A DNA stretch of 63,939 nucleotides. Origin: CAYNYF01 sp964401385 (lineage in GTDB: Bacteria; Planctomycetota; Phycisphaerae; SM23-33). Below, one piece after another: positions 50,626-60,665 of the stretch. The DNA is taken from positions 1-63,939 of the forward strand of contig CAYNYF010000011.1 in NCBI GenBank assembly GCA_964401385.1. The letters are read 5' to 3'. A program made the translations under genes and the position numbers. Numbering within the stretch: position 1 is the stretch's first letter; every line of letters begins with the position of its first letter. The notes beneath the pieces are model-generated. The model was not told where the DNA came from. It saw only the letters and a list, made by a program, of their open reading frames with translations, and searched no databases.

Positions 50626-53600
50626 ATGATGCGACTCGGCCTTTCGCGCGGATGCTTTGAATTCCCGGTCTGCGTTGGTCTTGTCCTGGTGCTGTGCTCG
50701 CTTGCGGCCGGGCAGACCCCTGCCACCTGGACCGGCCTGGGCGGCGACGACAGCTACAACAACACCGCCAACTGGGACATCGGCGTGGTGCCGGTCAATA
50801 ACGGCACCACCTACAGCGTCGTCATTCCCTCGGGCGTGACCGTCCTGTTCGATGTGGACAGTCCGCAGCAGATCACCGACCTGTCGCTGGGAACAAACAG
50901 CACCCTCACCGTCAGCCCGGGCAAGAACCTGACGGTGCTGGACGATGCCCTGATCTACGGGATGCTCACGGCCGGGAACTCGACGTTCCTGGGCCAGGCG
51001 GCCGGGGCACAGTTTCCGGGCAACGTGGCACAGCTCGAGGTCACCGGCGGCGGGCAGATCGCCGTGGCCGGGACGTCCTACTCCTCGACGGGCCTGACGG
51101 CCTCCAACCGGACGCACACGCTGCTGTCCGCCCAGGGCTTGGGCAGCACGCTGGACCTCTCCAGCTTGCAGAGCCTGAACGCCGGCTTCAACGANNNNNN
51201 NNNNNNNNNNNNNNNNNNNNNNNNNNNNNNNNNNNNNNNNNNNNNNNNNNNNNNNNNNNNNNNNNNNNNNNNNNNNNNNNNNNNNNNNNNNNNNCTACTC
51301 GTCCACGGCCCTGACGGCCTCCAACCGGACGCACACGCTGCTGTCCGCCCAGGGCCTGGGCAGCACGCTGGACCTCTCCAGCTTGCAGAGCCTGAACGCC
51401 GGCTTCAACGACGGCAGCGGATACGTCACGATCCACCGCATCGAGGCCACCAACGACGGCGTGATCGACCTGTCGGCCGTGCAGACGGTGCAAGGAGCCG
51501 TCCGCGGCGAGGATCGGCTGGAGTTCGCCGTCAACACCGGCGGCTCGATCGACCTGTCCGGACTTCAGTCGATGACGTCCGGCTACACCAAGTTCGACCT
51601 GGCGTTGGACCCAGGCACGCCCTTTAGCCTGGCGGCGCTGGAGTCGGCGGTGAAGACCAGTTTCACCCTGGCCTCGGGCACGACGGCGAACCTGAACGCG
51701 CTGCTGAGTCAGGACGGCGGGACCTACGACATCGCCGACGGGGCGACCGTCAACGCCGCTGCCTGGACCAGCGCCAACGGCGTCACGCTGAACGTGGAGG
51801 CCGGCGGGACGCTATCCGCGCCCAACCTGACCACGTTCACCAGCAGCGTGCTGCACCGCCAGCCGGGGCAGATTCTTACGCTGCCGGGGTTCACCAACAT
51901 CGACAACTCCAAACTGAGCGTCAGCGGCGGCGAGGCGCTGACGGTCGCCGCGACCAGCTACTCGTCCACGGCCCTGACGGCCTCCAACCGGACGCACACG
52001 CTGCTGTCCGCCTCGGGCACCGATGGCGGCGCGACCGCCTCGCGCCTGGACCTTTCTTCGCTGACGAGCCTGAACGCGGGCTTCTATGAGGGCAGCGGAT
52101 ACGTCACCATCCACCGCATCGAGGCCACCAACGACGGCGTGATCGACCTGTCGGCCGTGCAGACGGTGCAAGGAGCCGTCCGCGGCGAGGATCGGCTGGA
52201 GTTCGCCGTCAACACCGGCGGCTCGATCGACCTGTCCGGACTTCAGTCGATGACGTCCGGCTACACCAAGTTCGACCTGGCGTTGGACCCAGGCACGCCC
52301 TTTAGCCTGGCGGCGCTGGAGTCGGCGGTGAAGACCAGTTTCACCCTGGCCTCGGGCACGACGGCGAACCTGAACGCGCTGCTGAGTCAGGACGGCGGGA
52401 CCTACGACATCGCCGACGGGGCGACCGTCAACGCCGCTGCCTGGACCAGCGCCAACGGCGTCACGCTGAACGTGGAGGCCGGCGGGACGCTATCCGCGCC
52501 CAACCTGACCACGTTCACCAGCAGCGTGCTGCACCGCCAGCCGGGGCAGATTCTTACGCTGCCGGGGTTCACCAACATCGACAACTCCAAACTGAGCGTC
52601 AGCGGCGGCGAGGCGCTGACGGTCGCCGCGACCAGCTACTCGTCCACGGCCCTGACGGCCTCCAACCGGACGCACACGCTGCTGTCCGCCTCGGGCACCG
52701 ATGGCGGCGCGACCGCCTCGCGCCTGGACCTTTCTTCGCTGACGAGCCTGAACGCGGGCTTCTATGAGGGCAGCGGATACGTCACCATCCACCGCGTCGA
52801 AGCGATCGACGGCGGCCAGGTCGATCTGTCCGGCGTGCACAGCGCGGTCGGGCCCATCCGCGGGGAGGACCGGCTGGACTTCGTCGTCAGCAACGGCGGT
52901 CAGATGTCCTTCGGCTTCAGCAGCTTGTCCCAAAACGTCAACGTCGACGTGGCCGACATCGCCTCGACGCTGGCGGTGGACGGGCACCTCTCCCTGGCCA
53001 GCACGACCACCATCGGCGTGACCGACGCCGCCAGGATGGAGCTGGCCGGAAGCTTTTCGTTCCACCACAGCGAAGAGTCCAACATAAACCTGGACGCCGG
53101 CATCCTCGACTTCGTCGGCGGCGGCACCCGCTTCCTGGAAGTGGGCGGCGAGGACCTGGGCTTGCCGGCCGGGGGAATGACGGGCAACTTCGGCATAGGC
53201 CAGCTCGTCGTCGGCTCCGACGCGACGGCCACGACGGTCGTGCTGCTGGACGCCGTGGACAACCTCAACCGCGGTACCGTGGGCGAAGCCCTGTATCTGC
53301 TGGGCCTGGGCGGGCCGGACGGGCTGCGGATCCTCAACGCCTCCACCTTGTACATCGGCGACATCAACGTCTACACGACCGAGCTGGGTTCGTGGGTCCA
53401 CATCAACAGTCTTTTCCCGCCGGAAGAGACCATCATTGCATACGATGACGGCTTCATTTCGATCGGCGACGGCCCGGTGAAGGCGGGCGACGCCAACCTG
53501 GACGGACTGGTGGACGGCGGCGATTACACCCTCTGGGCGGACAACTACCAGAGGCCGGCCGACTGGATGAGCGGGGATTTCACCCGCGACGCGTGGGTCG

Positions 53601-53755
53601 ACGGGGGCGACTACACGATCTGGGCCGACAACTACGCCCCCGGCGGCGGAGCGGCCGTGCCCGAGCCCGGCGGCGTGGCCTTGCTGGTGTGCGGCGGGCT
53701 GATATCCATCCGACGGAGGCTGCGGCCCCGCGGCCGCGGGAAGCGCCGGCTCTAG
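50626..53755 (+). CDS. PEP-CTERM protein with large near-identical tandem repeats and dockerin-like module (contains assembly gap)
   Basis: ATG 50626 follows GGAGG by seven bases. A signal peptide (to about residue 30, LVLVLCSLAAGQ) leads into beta-rich sequence (TWTGLGGDDSYNNTANWD) typical of autotransporter-like passenger domains. Repeats of 221-226 residues follow; each contains SNRTHTLLSA, LDLSSL.SLNAGF, GYVTIHRIEATNDGVIDLS and LDPGTPFSLAALESAV. The gap of 100 N at 51195-51294 lies between two repeat copies and changes frame only because its size is arbitrary. The end has a two-part dockerin-like module (DANLDGLVDGGDYTLWADNY) and the tail VPEPGGVALLVCGG then IRRRLRPRGRGKRRL. Surface protein; ligand unknown. 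Confidence 0.85.
51195..51294. other. Assembly gap (100 N) within the tandem-repeat gene
   Basis: Exactly 100 N. The sequence on both sides encodes the same repeat segment (SNRTHTLLSAQGLGSTLDLS), so at least one repeat period or part of it has been lost or collapsed. True length cannot be known from this window. Confidence 0.95.
51431..52786 (+). repeat. Two tandem copies of a 678-bp repeat
   Basis: The segment starting ATCCACCGCATCGAGG at 51431 starts again at 52109 and, with one codon changed, at 52787, giving an exact 678-bp (226-codon) period. Long blocks read identical by eye between the copies, indicating recent duplication or gene conversion. A partial, more diverged copy precedes the gap. 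Confidence 0.85.
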
Positions 53756-53940
53756 GAGATGACCTTGGGACGGTGTAGCACCTCCGTGTGCGGGTAGGCG
53801 AATTCGACCTTGTCGTTGGCGGCGAAGCCGCGAACGATCAGGCCCACGATGTCGCTGGAGGTCCGCTGGCGCTCGGTGCCGACGGCATTATAGCGCAGGC
53901 GGATGCGAATGCCCGAATCGGGCGGTTCTGTCCAACGCAT
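53752..53940 (-). pseudogene. C-terminal remnant of an MscS-type mechanosensitive channel gene
   Basis: A 62-residue open frame four bases downstream of the corA stop. It reads like the last cytoplasmic domain of MscS proteins: IRIRLRYNAVGTERQRTSSD, IVGLIVRGFAANDKVEFAYP and HTEVLHRP. The membrane and beta domains are absent. It has an ATG at 53940 but no good ribosome site, and its end overlaps the opposite PEP-CTERM stop by four bases. Either a leftover or a small re-used domain. Confidence 0.45.
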
Positions 53941-53944
53941 GCCT

Positions 53945-55018
53945 TCACAGCCATCGTTTCCTTCGGAAGTATACCAACATGGCGCCGGCGATGGTGAGCA
54001 TGACGGCCCAGATGACGGCGTAGCTCCACGGCCACTTCAGCTCCGGCATGTGCTTGAAGTTCATGCCGTAGACGCCGGCGACGAAGGTCAGCGGGATGAA
54101 GATAGTGGCGATGATCGTCAGCACCTTCATCACCTCGTTCATGCGGTTGGAGACGCTGGAGAGGTACACGTCCATCAGCCCGGAACTCAGCTCGCGGTAG
54201 GTCTCCACCATGTCCAGGATCTGAACGGAGTGGTCGTAGCAGTCGCGCACGTAGATGAGCGTCTCGGCCGTCATCAGCGGCGAGGTGTCTCGCAGCAGGG
54301 AGTTGATGGCCTCGCGCAGGGGCCAGACGGCTCGCCGCAGCGTCAGCAGGTCGCGTTTGACCTGGTGAATGTCCGAGATCGTCTCGGCGGCCGGGCGGGA
54401 AATGATCTCGTCCTCCAGGGCTTCCACCTGCTCGCCGTAGGTCTCCAGCACGGGGTAGTAGCCGTCGACGATGGCGTCCAGCAGGGCATAGGCCAAGTAG
54501 TCGGCCCCGGCCTGGCGGACGCGGCCCTTGTTCCGGCGGATCCTGTCGCGGACCGGGTCCAGGCAGTCCCCGGCGCGCTCCTGAAAGGTGAGCACGAAGT
54601 TCTTTCCGAGAAAGAGGCTGACCTGCTCGGTCTTCAACGGCCGGCCCGGCCAGGGCATGCGAAGGACAATGAACTGAAACCCCTCGTACTGCTCGACCTT
54701 GGGCCGCTGATGGACGTCCAGCACGTCCTCCATGGCCAGCCCGTGCAGGCCGAAGATCTCGCCCAGTTTCTGGATGACCTCGGCGTCGCCCAGGCCGTCG
54801 ACGTTGACCCAGGTCACCGGCCACTTCTCCAGCAGTCCGCCGATGGCCTCCAGCTCGCCAAGCTCTTCCTCGGCCAATTCCTCCGGGCCGTACGCAATCG
54901 CCCGGATGACCGGGCGCGGGGCGTTGGGGTCGACCAGGAGCGTTCCGGGGACCGCTCCGCGCGGCCCGTGCCTGCGCCGGCGTCGTTTGCCATCGCTGCC
55001 ATGAGGCGCCTTTGCCAT
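53945..55018 (-). CDS. corA: CorA-family magnesium/cobalt transporter
   Basis: 357 residues. Arg-rich N-terminus, then a large cytoplasmic domain (VTWVNVDGLGDAEVIQKLGE, LAMEDVLDVHQRPKVEQYEG, FVLTFQERAGDCLDPVRDR), long stalk helix (HQVKRDLLTLRRAVWPLREA, MNEVMKVLTIIATIFIPLTF) and the selectivity motif YGMNFKHMPEL between the two C-terminal membrane helices, ending in a basic tail. The GMN motif and length fit functional CorA pentamers. ATG 55018 with GGGAG upstream. Confidence 0.94.
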   Translation of the reverse strand: MAKAPHGSDGKRRRRRHGPRGAVPGTLLVDPNAPRPVIRAIAYGPEELAEEELGELEAIGGLLEKWPVTWVNVDGLGDAEVIQKLGEIFGLHGLAMEDVLDVHQRPKVEQYEGFQFIVLRMPWPGRPLKTEQVSLFLGKNFVLTFQERAGDCLDPVRDRIRRNKGRVRQAGADYLAYALLDAIVDGYYPVLETYGEQVEALEDEIISRPAAETISDIHQVKRDLLTLRRAVWPLREAINSLLRDTSPLMTAETLIYVRDCYDHSVQILDMVETYRELSSGLMDVYLSSVSNRMNEVMKVLTIIATIFIPLTFVAGVYGMNFKHMPELKWPWSYAVIWAVMLTIAGAMLVYFRRKRWL

Positions 55019-55196
55019 CGGTGTCACTCCCCTGGGGGGCCCGTCCGGCCGATTGATCTTTGTGCCTTCCGTCGCACCCGGGAGCCCGGAGCGGGGCATT
55101 TCCGATCCGTCAGAAAGGTATCGCCGCCGGGCGCCCATTTCAATAGCCACGGGCCGTCGACGGGCGAAATGGAAGCCTGCCCGGTCGGCGCAGAAC

Positions 55197-55222
55197 AAAG
55201 GCGGGCCGCTGCGCCCGCCTTT
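55197..55222 (-). terminator. Hairpin downstream of the HEAT-repeat gene
   Basis: AAAGGCGGGC (55197-55206) and GCCCGCCTTT (55213-55222), 10-bp perfect stem with a 6-nt loop, 20 bp after the minus-strand stop at 55243. On that strand the stem ends in TTTGTT, a weak T tract. Confidence 0.55.
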
Positions 55223-55242
55223 GCCGATTGCGCTGGGGTCGT

Positions 55243-57474
55243 TTACTCGGCGGAGCGGATCAGTTCGTTGATCTTCTCCGAAGGCAGCGCCATGGCGCCG
55301 AGCAGTTGGGCGGCCGCCCGGCGGATCTCCAGATCGCCCTTGGCCGTCACTGCGGCGATGACGTTGCTGACCTGAGTTTCGGTGGCCTCGTTGCCGAACA
55401 TGCGAACCGACTCGGACGCGGCCGCGTACGCCGCCAGCCGCGCCGCCTTGGAGACCTGGGCGTCATTGGCCAGGCGGACGATGCCCTGCTGGGCGGGCGC
55501 GCTGCGGAACTGTGCCAGGGCCTCGGCCGCGGCGATCCGCACCGGGTCGCGATCGTCCGAGAGGGCGGCGACCAGGCTGGCGATGGCCCCGGACAGGTCG
55601 TACACGGGGTTCTTCGTCATTGCCAGCAGCCGGAAGCAGTTGGCGGCGCGGACGGCCCAGTCGACGCTCTGGGCGGGCGTGAGCGGCTTGCTGCCCTGGC
55701 GCGGCTGCCGGGCCTGGTCGATGGCCGCGGTCAGTGCCGCCGCGTCCAGCTTGGACGCGGGCAGGACCACGGTCAGGGGGTCGTCTGCGGCCAATCGCTG
55801 CGCCGCCGCCAGGTCCGCGTCCCTGGTCACGACCACGACCGGGGCGCGGCTGAGGGTGGCATCGCGCCGCAGCTCGGCCACGGCGCTGGCCAGCCCGGGC
55901 GTCGCGATGTCGCTGGCCAGCACCAGCAGGTCGACGCCGCCGGCGTCCTGGGCCAGGGCAACAGCTTTGCCGAAGGTCGCCGCGTCGAAAACGTCCATCT
56001 TCCCCGCACGCAGCAGGTCCTTGACCTTGTTGCGCTGCTGGAGGTCCGGCTCGGCCAGGGCGACCATCGGGGCCGCGGTCTGGCGCAGCGCCTCCACCAG
56101 CTTCGGCACCACCAGGTTCCAGCCGGTGAAACGGCTCCGCGGGCGGGCCTTTGCCAGGGTCTCGGCGGCCATGTAGCGAATCTGGCGGACCGGATCGCCC
56201 AGCGCCGTCACCAGCGACGGCGCCCCGCCGGCGACGGGGCGGATAAGGTTCTCGGCGCCGGCGGTGCGGCCCAGGGCGGCGATCGCGCCCTTGGCCACGG
56301 CTACGTCCCTGTCCTTCAGGGCCATCGCCAGCACCTTCTGGAGGTACTCGGCGCTGGCGGCCAGGGCGTAGAACTCGGCCCCCGGCTCGTCCAGGGCGTG
56401 GGTGGGGTCCTGCTCGCCGGCGGCGAGGTTGCTCTCCTTGCGGAGGTTGGCGGCCAGCCACAGGGGCACGGCCGGGTAGAATTTCGGATCCAGCGCCAGG
56501 ACCTTGCGGGCCGCCCGCATGGCGTACACCTCGTTGAAGATGCTCCGCGGCACGGCCACGTACGTCAGGCCCAGGCCCTTCTTCCAGAACCACACGTTTG
56601 CCTTTTCATAGCGGGCGTCCGGGCTGACCGACTGGTGGCGGCGGTAGTACTTCACCGCCAGCTCGTAGAACAGCTCGGCGGCGGGCTTTTCCACCGCTTC
56701 CCTGCCGGCGGTGGCGGCCACGGCCGCTTCCGCGGCGGCGCGCACCTGCGCCATCAGCCCTTCCTGCTCGGAGAGGTCCTTCAGGTACGGCGCGGCGTGC
56801 CGGTAGCCGATTTTTCCCAGCGTCCGGCAGAGGGCGATCTGGGTTTCGGCCTTGACGTTGGGCAAAGCCTCCACCAGCGGGCGGACCGCCTCGCGCCCCA
56901 GCTTCGGCAGCACGGTCACCAGCCGTGCCCTGACCATCCGCGAGGTGGCGTCGTCGTCCAGCTTGTTCACCATCAGCGGAACGGCGTATTCGCCGGCGTG
57001 GGTCAGTCGCGAGCTGGCGTTCTGGAACTCCCGCGGGCCGCCGCTGAGCATCTCCACCCAGCGGGCGATCTCGGCCGCGTCCGTCCGGGAGGCCAGGGCC
57101 CCCTGGTTGATGATCGCCGAGAGTTGATCGACGATGCCGGCCATCGTCTGGTTGACGCGGCGGGCCCGGGCCAGAATGGTGCCGCTGCGGTCGGTGGTGA
57201 TCCACAGCAGGTACAGCTCTTTGGGGTTCGGTTTGCCGGCCAGGATGGCGCTGCCGTAGCTTTCCGCCGCCTTCTCCTGGGCCAGCATGACGTAGTGGAC
57301 GAAGTTTCGCCACTGATCGGCCAGCTTGCTGTCCGGAGCCGGAGTCGGAGCCGGAGCCGTCGCTGGCGCCGAAATCGGCGGGGGCTGCTGCCCCCGCAGA
57401 GATCCGCCAAGCAGCACGACGACCCCCAGGGCAGCCAGAGCCGCCAGGTACATGGTTGAACTGGGCCTTCGCAT
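55243..57474 (-). CDS. Exported HEAT-repeat protein with a receiver-like segment
   Basis: 743 residues. Signal or anchor helix MYLAALAALGVVVLLGGSLRG, then a Pro/Ala linker. HEAT-type helical repeats occur twice: about 130-240 (AEIARWVEMLSGGPREFQNAS, ATSRMVRARLVTVLPKLG) and about 370-460 and 640-740 (VAVAKGAIAALGRT; DDRDPVRIAAAEALAQFRS). Between them, residues about 475-600, MVALAEPDLQQRNKVKDLL to VDLLVLASDIATPGLASAV to APVVVVTRDAD resembles a receiver domain. With an export signal in front, phosphorelay use is unlikely. Role unknown; scaffolding is plausible. GGGAGG four bases before ATG 57474. Confidence 0.78.
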   Translation of the reverse strand: MRRPSSTMYLAALAALGVVVLLGGSLRGQQPPPISAPATAPAPTPAPDSKLADQWRNFVHYVMLAQEKAAESYGSAILAGKPNPKELYLLWITTDRSGTILARARRVNQTMAGIVDQLSAIINQGALASRTDAAEIARWVEMLSGGPREFQNASSRLTHAGEYAVPLMVNKLDDDATSRMVRARLVTVLPKLGREAVRPLVEALPNVKAETQIALCRTLGKIGYRHAAPYLKDLSEQEGLMAQVRAAAEAAVAATAGREAVEKPAAELFYELAVKYYRRHQSVSPDARYEKANVWFWKKGLGLTYVAVPRSIFNEVYAMRAARKVLALDPKFYPAVPLWLAANLRKESNLAAGEQDPTHALDEPGAEFYALAASAEYLQKVLAMALKDRDVAVAKGAIAALGRTAGAENLIRPVAGGAPSLVTALGDPVRQIRYMAAETLAKARPRSRFTGWNLVVPKLVEALRQTAAPMVALAEPDLQQRNKVKDLLRAGKMDVFDAATFGKAVALAQDAGGVDLLVLASDIATPGLASAVAELRRDATLSRAPVVVVTRDADLAAAQRLAADDPLTVVLPASKLDAAALTAAIDQARQPRQGSKPLTPAQSVDWAVRAANCFRLLAMTKNPVYDLSGAIASLVAALSDDRDPVRIAAAEALAQFRSAPAQQGIVRLANDAQVSKAARLAAYAAASESVRMFGNEATETQVSNVIAAVTAKGDLEIRRAAAQLLGAMALPSEKINELIRSAE

Positions 57475-57705
57475 GACGCCTCCCAACAAGGTAAGGGCCA
57501 AAAAAGAGTGAGTTCCGTTGTCGCCTCTGCGCATCCGTCCTTCGAGGGTACGATCCAAGCAATGATGCCGCTCCCGTCGGGGCGAGCCGGCGGGATCATC
57601 TGCCGCGATTATAGGTTTGCGGTCAGCGCTGTCAACAGGTTGCCGCGAGCGGATTTCGCCCGAAGGGGGGCGGGTCGGCGCCCGGATGAGCAGCCGGTCG
57701 GGGCC

Positions 57706-58656
57706 TCAATAGCTGCCCTCTTGGGCGGGGTAGGCGGGCTTTCGGCCTTCGATGACCGCCACCACGTCGCGGACCACCTGGCACATGGCCGCCATGGCGG
57801 CCGGAACCCGGGCGGCGATGTGCGGGGTGAGAATCACGTTGTCCAGTCCGAAGAGCGGATAGTCGGTCGGCGGCGGCTCGGGCTCGTGGCAGTCGATCGC
57901 CGCCCCGGAGATCCGCCCGCTTCGCACCGCCGCCGCCAGGTCGCCCGCCACCACGCACGCCCCGCGGGCGGCGTTGATGAGCTGGGCGCCGGGCCTTTCG
58001 AAAAGCCCCAGCGTGTCGGCGTCGATCAGGCCGCGGGTCAGCTTGGTCAGCGGCACGTGCAGGCTGACAACGTCGCTGCGGGCGTACAGCGTTGGCTTGT
58101 CCACGGCTTCGGCCGGGTAGTCCAGCTCGATGTCCTTGATGTCGTTGTAGAGCACCGTCATGCCCTCTCCGGCGGCGGCCCTGCCCACGCGCGAGCCGAT
58201 CCGCCCGGCCCCGATGATGCCCAGCGTCAGCCCGGAGAGGAACCGGCCGTACTTGTTCTTCCGCATCGCCAGAAATTCCTCGCTCGTCACGGGGCGGCTC
58301 ATCGGCCAGAAGCGGCGGTTCAGCTCGATGATCATGCGGATGGTGTAGTCGACCACCGCCAGCGTGTTGGCCTCGGGGGTGTGGACCACCTCCACGCCGC
58401 GGGCGCGGCAGGCGGGGACGTCGATGTTCTCCAGTGCGACGCCCGCCCGGCCGACGACCTTCAGCCGCGGCGCCCGCTCCAGCAGGGCTTCGTTCACCCG
58501 CGTGTACGTCCGCACCACCAGGGCGTCGGCGGTGGCGATGTGGGCTTCCAGCTCGCCGATCTCGATCCGGCGGACCTCCGCCCGCTCGGCCAGCCACGCC
58601 ATGGATGGCTCGTCCAGCGGCTCGGTGACGACGACAATCGGTTTGCCTGGAGTCAT
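57706..58656 (-). CDS. D-2-hydroxyacid dehydrogenase (phosphoglycerate dehydrogenase-like)
   Basis: 316 residues. Substrate domain (VVRTYTRVNEALLERAPRLKVV, GRAGVALENID), nucleotide fold with GIIGAGRIGSRVGRAAAGEG and the acidic YNDIKDIEL, catalytic RGACVVAGDLAAAVRSG, DCHEPEP and LTPHIAA for Arg, Glu and His. It lacks the C-terminal ACT domain of long SerA, so it may be a short phosphoglycerate dehydrogenase or act on another 2-hydroxyacid. The ATG at 58656 has only a weak upstream site. Confidence 0.88.
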   Translation of the reverse strand: MTPGKPIVVVTEPLDEPSMAWLAERAEVRRIEIGELEAHIATADALVVRTYTRVNEALLERAPRLKVVGRAGVALENIDVPACRARGVEVVHTPEANTLAVVDYTIRMIIELNRRFWPMSRPVTSEEFLAMRKNKYGRFLSGLTLGIIGAGRIGSRVGRAAAGEGMTVLYNDIKDIELDYPAEAVDKPTLYARSDVVSLHVPLTKLTRGLIDADTLGLFERPGAQLINAARGACVVAGDLAAAVRSGRISGAAIDCHEPEPPPTDYPLFGLDNVILTPHIAARVPAAMAAMCQVVRDVVAVIEGRKPAYPAQEGSY

Positions 58657-58723
58657 GATGCCCGGCAGTTTAGGGTCGGGGCGGGGTGCCTGTCCAGTGG
58701 CCCCCGGCCGCCGACCGCATTTC

Positions 58724-60541
58724 TCACCAGCCGACGGCGTAGGCCGGCTCCAGCCGCGGGGACGCGGCCGCGGACAGGACGTCACTTTCCGGGTCGATGC
58801 TGGCGGCGAGCGTATTGCCGCCGGACCAATCGGCGGCGGGCCTTTCGAAAAGGTGGCCGCGACGGGCCAGCTCGTCGCGGACTTTCTCCGGCACGCGGCC
58901 CTCGACGGACAGCGAGCCCGGCTGGCACGTCCGCGGGTAGAACGAGCTGGGGAAGTGGCTCGTCCAGAACGTCGGCGCCTCGACCGCCTCCTGGAGCGAC
59001 ATGTCGAAGACCAGCACGTTCAGGAGGAATTGCAGGGCCCACTGGTCCTGGCAGTCGCCGCCGGGCGAGCCGAAGGCCAGGAACGGGTTCCCGGCGCGGG
59101 TGGCGAGCGACGGCGTCAGCGAGGTCCGCGGGCGCTTGCCGGGGGCCAGGCAGTTCGGGTGGCCCGGCGCCAGCGAGAACATTTGTCCCCGCGTGCCCAG
59201 CGGAAAGCCCAGAGACGGGATCACCGGCGACGACGGCAGCCAGCCGCCGCTGGGCGTGGCCGAGACCATGTTGCCGGCGGAGTCGATGACCTCCAGCTTG
59301 GTGGTGTCGCCCTGGTCCCCGCCCGACAGCCGGTGGCCAGGCCCGCCGCCCGCCCGGGCGAAGTCGGCCTGCCCACCAGCTTGCAGGCGGGCTTCCACGT
59401 CCAGGACGGACTTGGCGATGATCGCGGGCCGCCCGCCGGGACGGAGTTCCATAGAGGCCGCCGGGCCGACCAGCGCCGACCGCTCGGCGGCGTACTCGGC
59501 CGAAAGCAGCCTGCCCAGCGGCACGTCCACGAACTTCGGGTCGCCGTAGTAGAACTCCCGGTCGGCGAAGGCCAGCTTCATGCACTCCACGACGGTGTGA
59601 ATATAGTCGGCCGAATTGTGCCCCATGCCCGCCAGGTCGAAGTTGGCCAGCAGGTTCAGCGACTCCAGCAGCGCCGGCCCCTGCGTCCACGGCCCGCACT
59701 TGAACACTTCCACGCCGCGGTACGTCGTGCGGGCGGGCTCCTCCACGGCCGCCTGGTACGAGGCGAAGTCCTCCACGCTCAACAGGCCGGCGTGGGCCTT
59801 GCCCGATGCGTCGCGAACGGGGGTCGAGCGGGCGAACTCGACAATCCTCTTGGCGATTTCGGCGCGGTAGAAGGCATCGCCGGCCGCCCGCAGGCCGTCG
59901 CGGCGCTTCTTGTGCCTTTGCTCGGCCGCGATCAGGCCGCGGAAGGTCCTGCCCCAGTCGGCGTTCCGCCAGATTCGCCCGGCCGGCGGGGGGACGCCGT
60001 CGGGGCCGAATAGCTCGGCCGAGGAGGGCCATTCGCTGGCGAATCGCTCGAAGCTCCCGGCGATGCTGCCGTGCAGGGCGTCGTACATGACGAAGCCGCC
60101 CTCGGCCAGCTCGATGGCGGGGGTGAGGACCTCGGCCAGCCGCATCGTCCCGAACCGCTCCAGCAGGCAGATCCAGCTCGCCACGGCCGGCGGGACGATC
60201 GCCGGCAGGAAGCCGTCGCCGGGGATCACGTCCAGGCCGTAGCCGCGGAACCGCTCGATGGTCGCCTCGGCCGGGGCGACCCCGTTGCCGCTGATGGCCC
60301 AGACCTTGTGCTCGTCGGCCGAGTGCACCAGGATCGGCACCTCGCCGCCGATGCCGTTCTGGTGGGGCTTCAGCACGGTCAGGGCGAAGCCCACGGCCGC
60401 GGCCGCATCGGCGGCGTTGCCGCCCCGCCGCAGGGTCTTCACGCCGATCTCGCTGGCCAGATAATGTCCGGAGGAAACCACCCCGCGGGTGGCCATGATC
60501 GTCGGCCGCCCGCCGCTGGAGCCGGTGGTGGTCTTCTTCAT
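58724..60541 (-). CDS. ggt: Gamma-glutamyltransferase-family protein
   Basis: 605 residues, Ntn-hydrolase fold. GGNAADAAAAVGFALTVLKPH near the N-terminus, the processing site GDTTKLEVIDSAGNMVSAT with Thr nucleophile after GD, PLGTRGQMFSLAPGHPN, and FGSPGGDCQDQ for the oxyanion hole. The usual TTH is TTK here. No signal peptide, so it is probably cytoplasmic, unlike most GGTs. Just before the nucleophile the insert LQAGGQADFARAGGGPG is encoded partly by a short copy of a dispersed DNA repeat (59368-59391). AGGAT precedes the ATG at 60541. Confidence 0.88.
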   Translation of the reverse strand: MKKTTTGSSGGRPTIMATRGVVSSGHYLASEIGVKTLRRGGNAADAAAAVGFALTVLKPHQNGIGGEVPILVHSADEHKVWAISGNGVAPAEATIERFRGYGLDVIPGDGFLPAIVPPAVASWICLLERFGTMRLAEVLTPAIELAEGGFVMYDALHGSIAGSFERFASEWPSSAELFGPDGVPPPAGRIWRNADWGRTFRGLIAAEQRHKKRRDGLRAAGDAFYRAEIAKRIVEFARSTPVRDASGKAHAGLLSVEDFASYQAAVEEPARTTYRGVEVFKCGPWTQGPALLESLNLLANFDLAGMGHNSADYIHTVVECMKLAFADREFYYGDPKFVDVPLGRLLSAEYAAERSALVGPAASMELRPGGRPAIIAKSVLDVEARLQAGGQADFARAGGGPGHRLSGGDQGDTTKLEVIDSAGNMVSATPSGGWLPSSPVIPSLGFPLGTRGQMFSLAPGHPNCLAPGKRPRTSLTPSLATRAGNPFLAFGSPGGDCQDQWALQFLLNVLVFDMSLQEAVEAPTFWTSHFPSSFYPRTCQPGSLSVEGRVPEKVRDELARRGHLFERPAADWSGGNTLAASIDPESDVLSAAASPRLEPAYAVGW

Positions 60542-60665
60542 TCTCGCATCCTCTCGCTGACCCGCACCCACGTGCGCGGAACCCGATCAGTGTAGGGCAA
60601 GGCCGCCCCGGACTCCAGCCGGCGCGCGAAATGGGCTGACGCAGCGGCGACGGCCGGATTAACCC

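Noticed and set aside
49984..51117. Minus-strand open frame of 377 codons upstream of the tandem-repeat protein
   Set aside because: Arg/Gly-rich, overlaps the real repeat gene and reads the URO-D remnant in the wrong frame.
51300..52790. CRISPR-like array
   Set aside because: The repeats are 678 bp, directly adjacent and coding; no short repeats with unique spacers were seen anywhere in the window.
55228..57459. Plus-strand open frame of about 740 codons opposite the HEAT-repeat gene
   Set aside because: Gln/Arg/Gly-rich shadow of the minus-strand gene, which has signal peptide, ribosome site and HEAT repeats.
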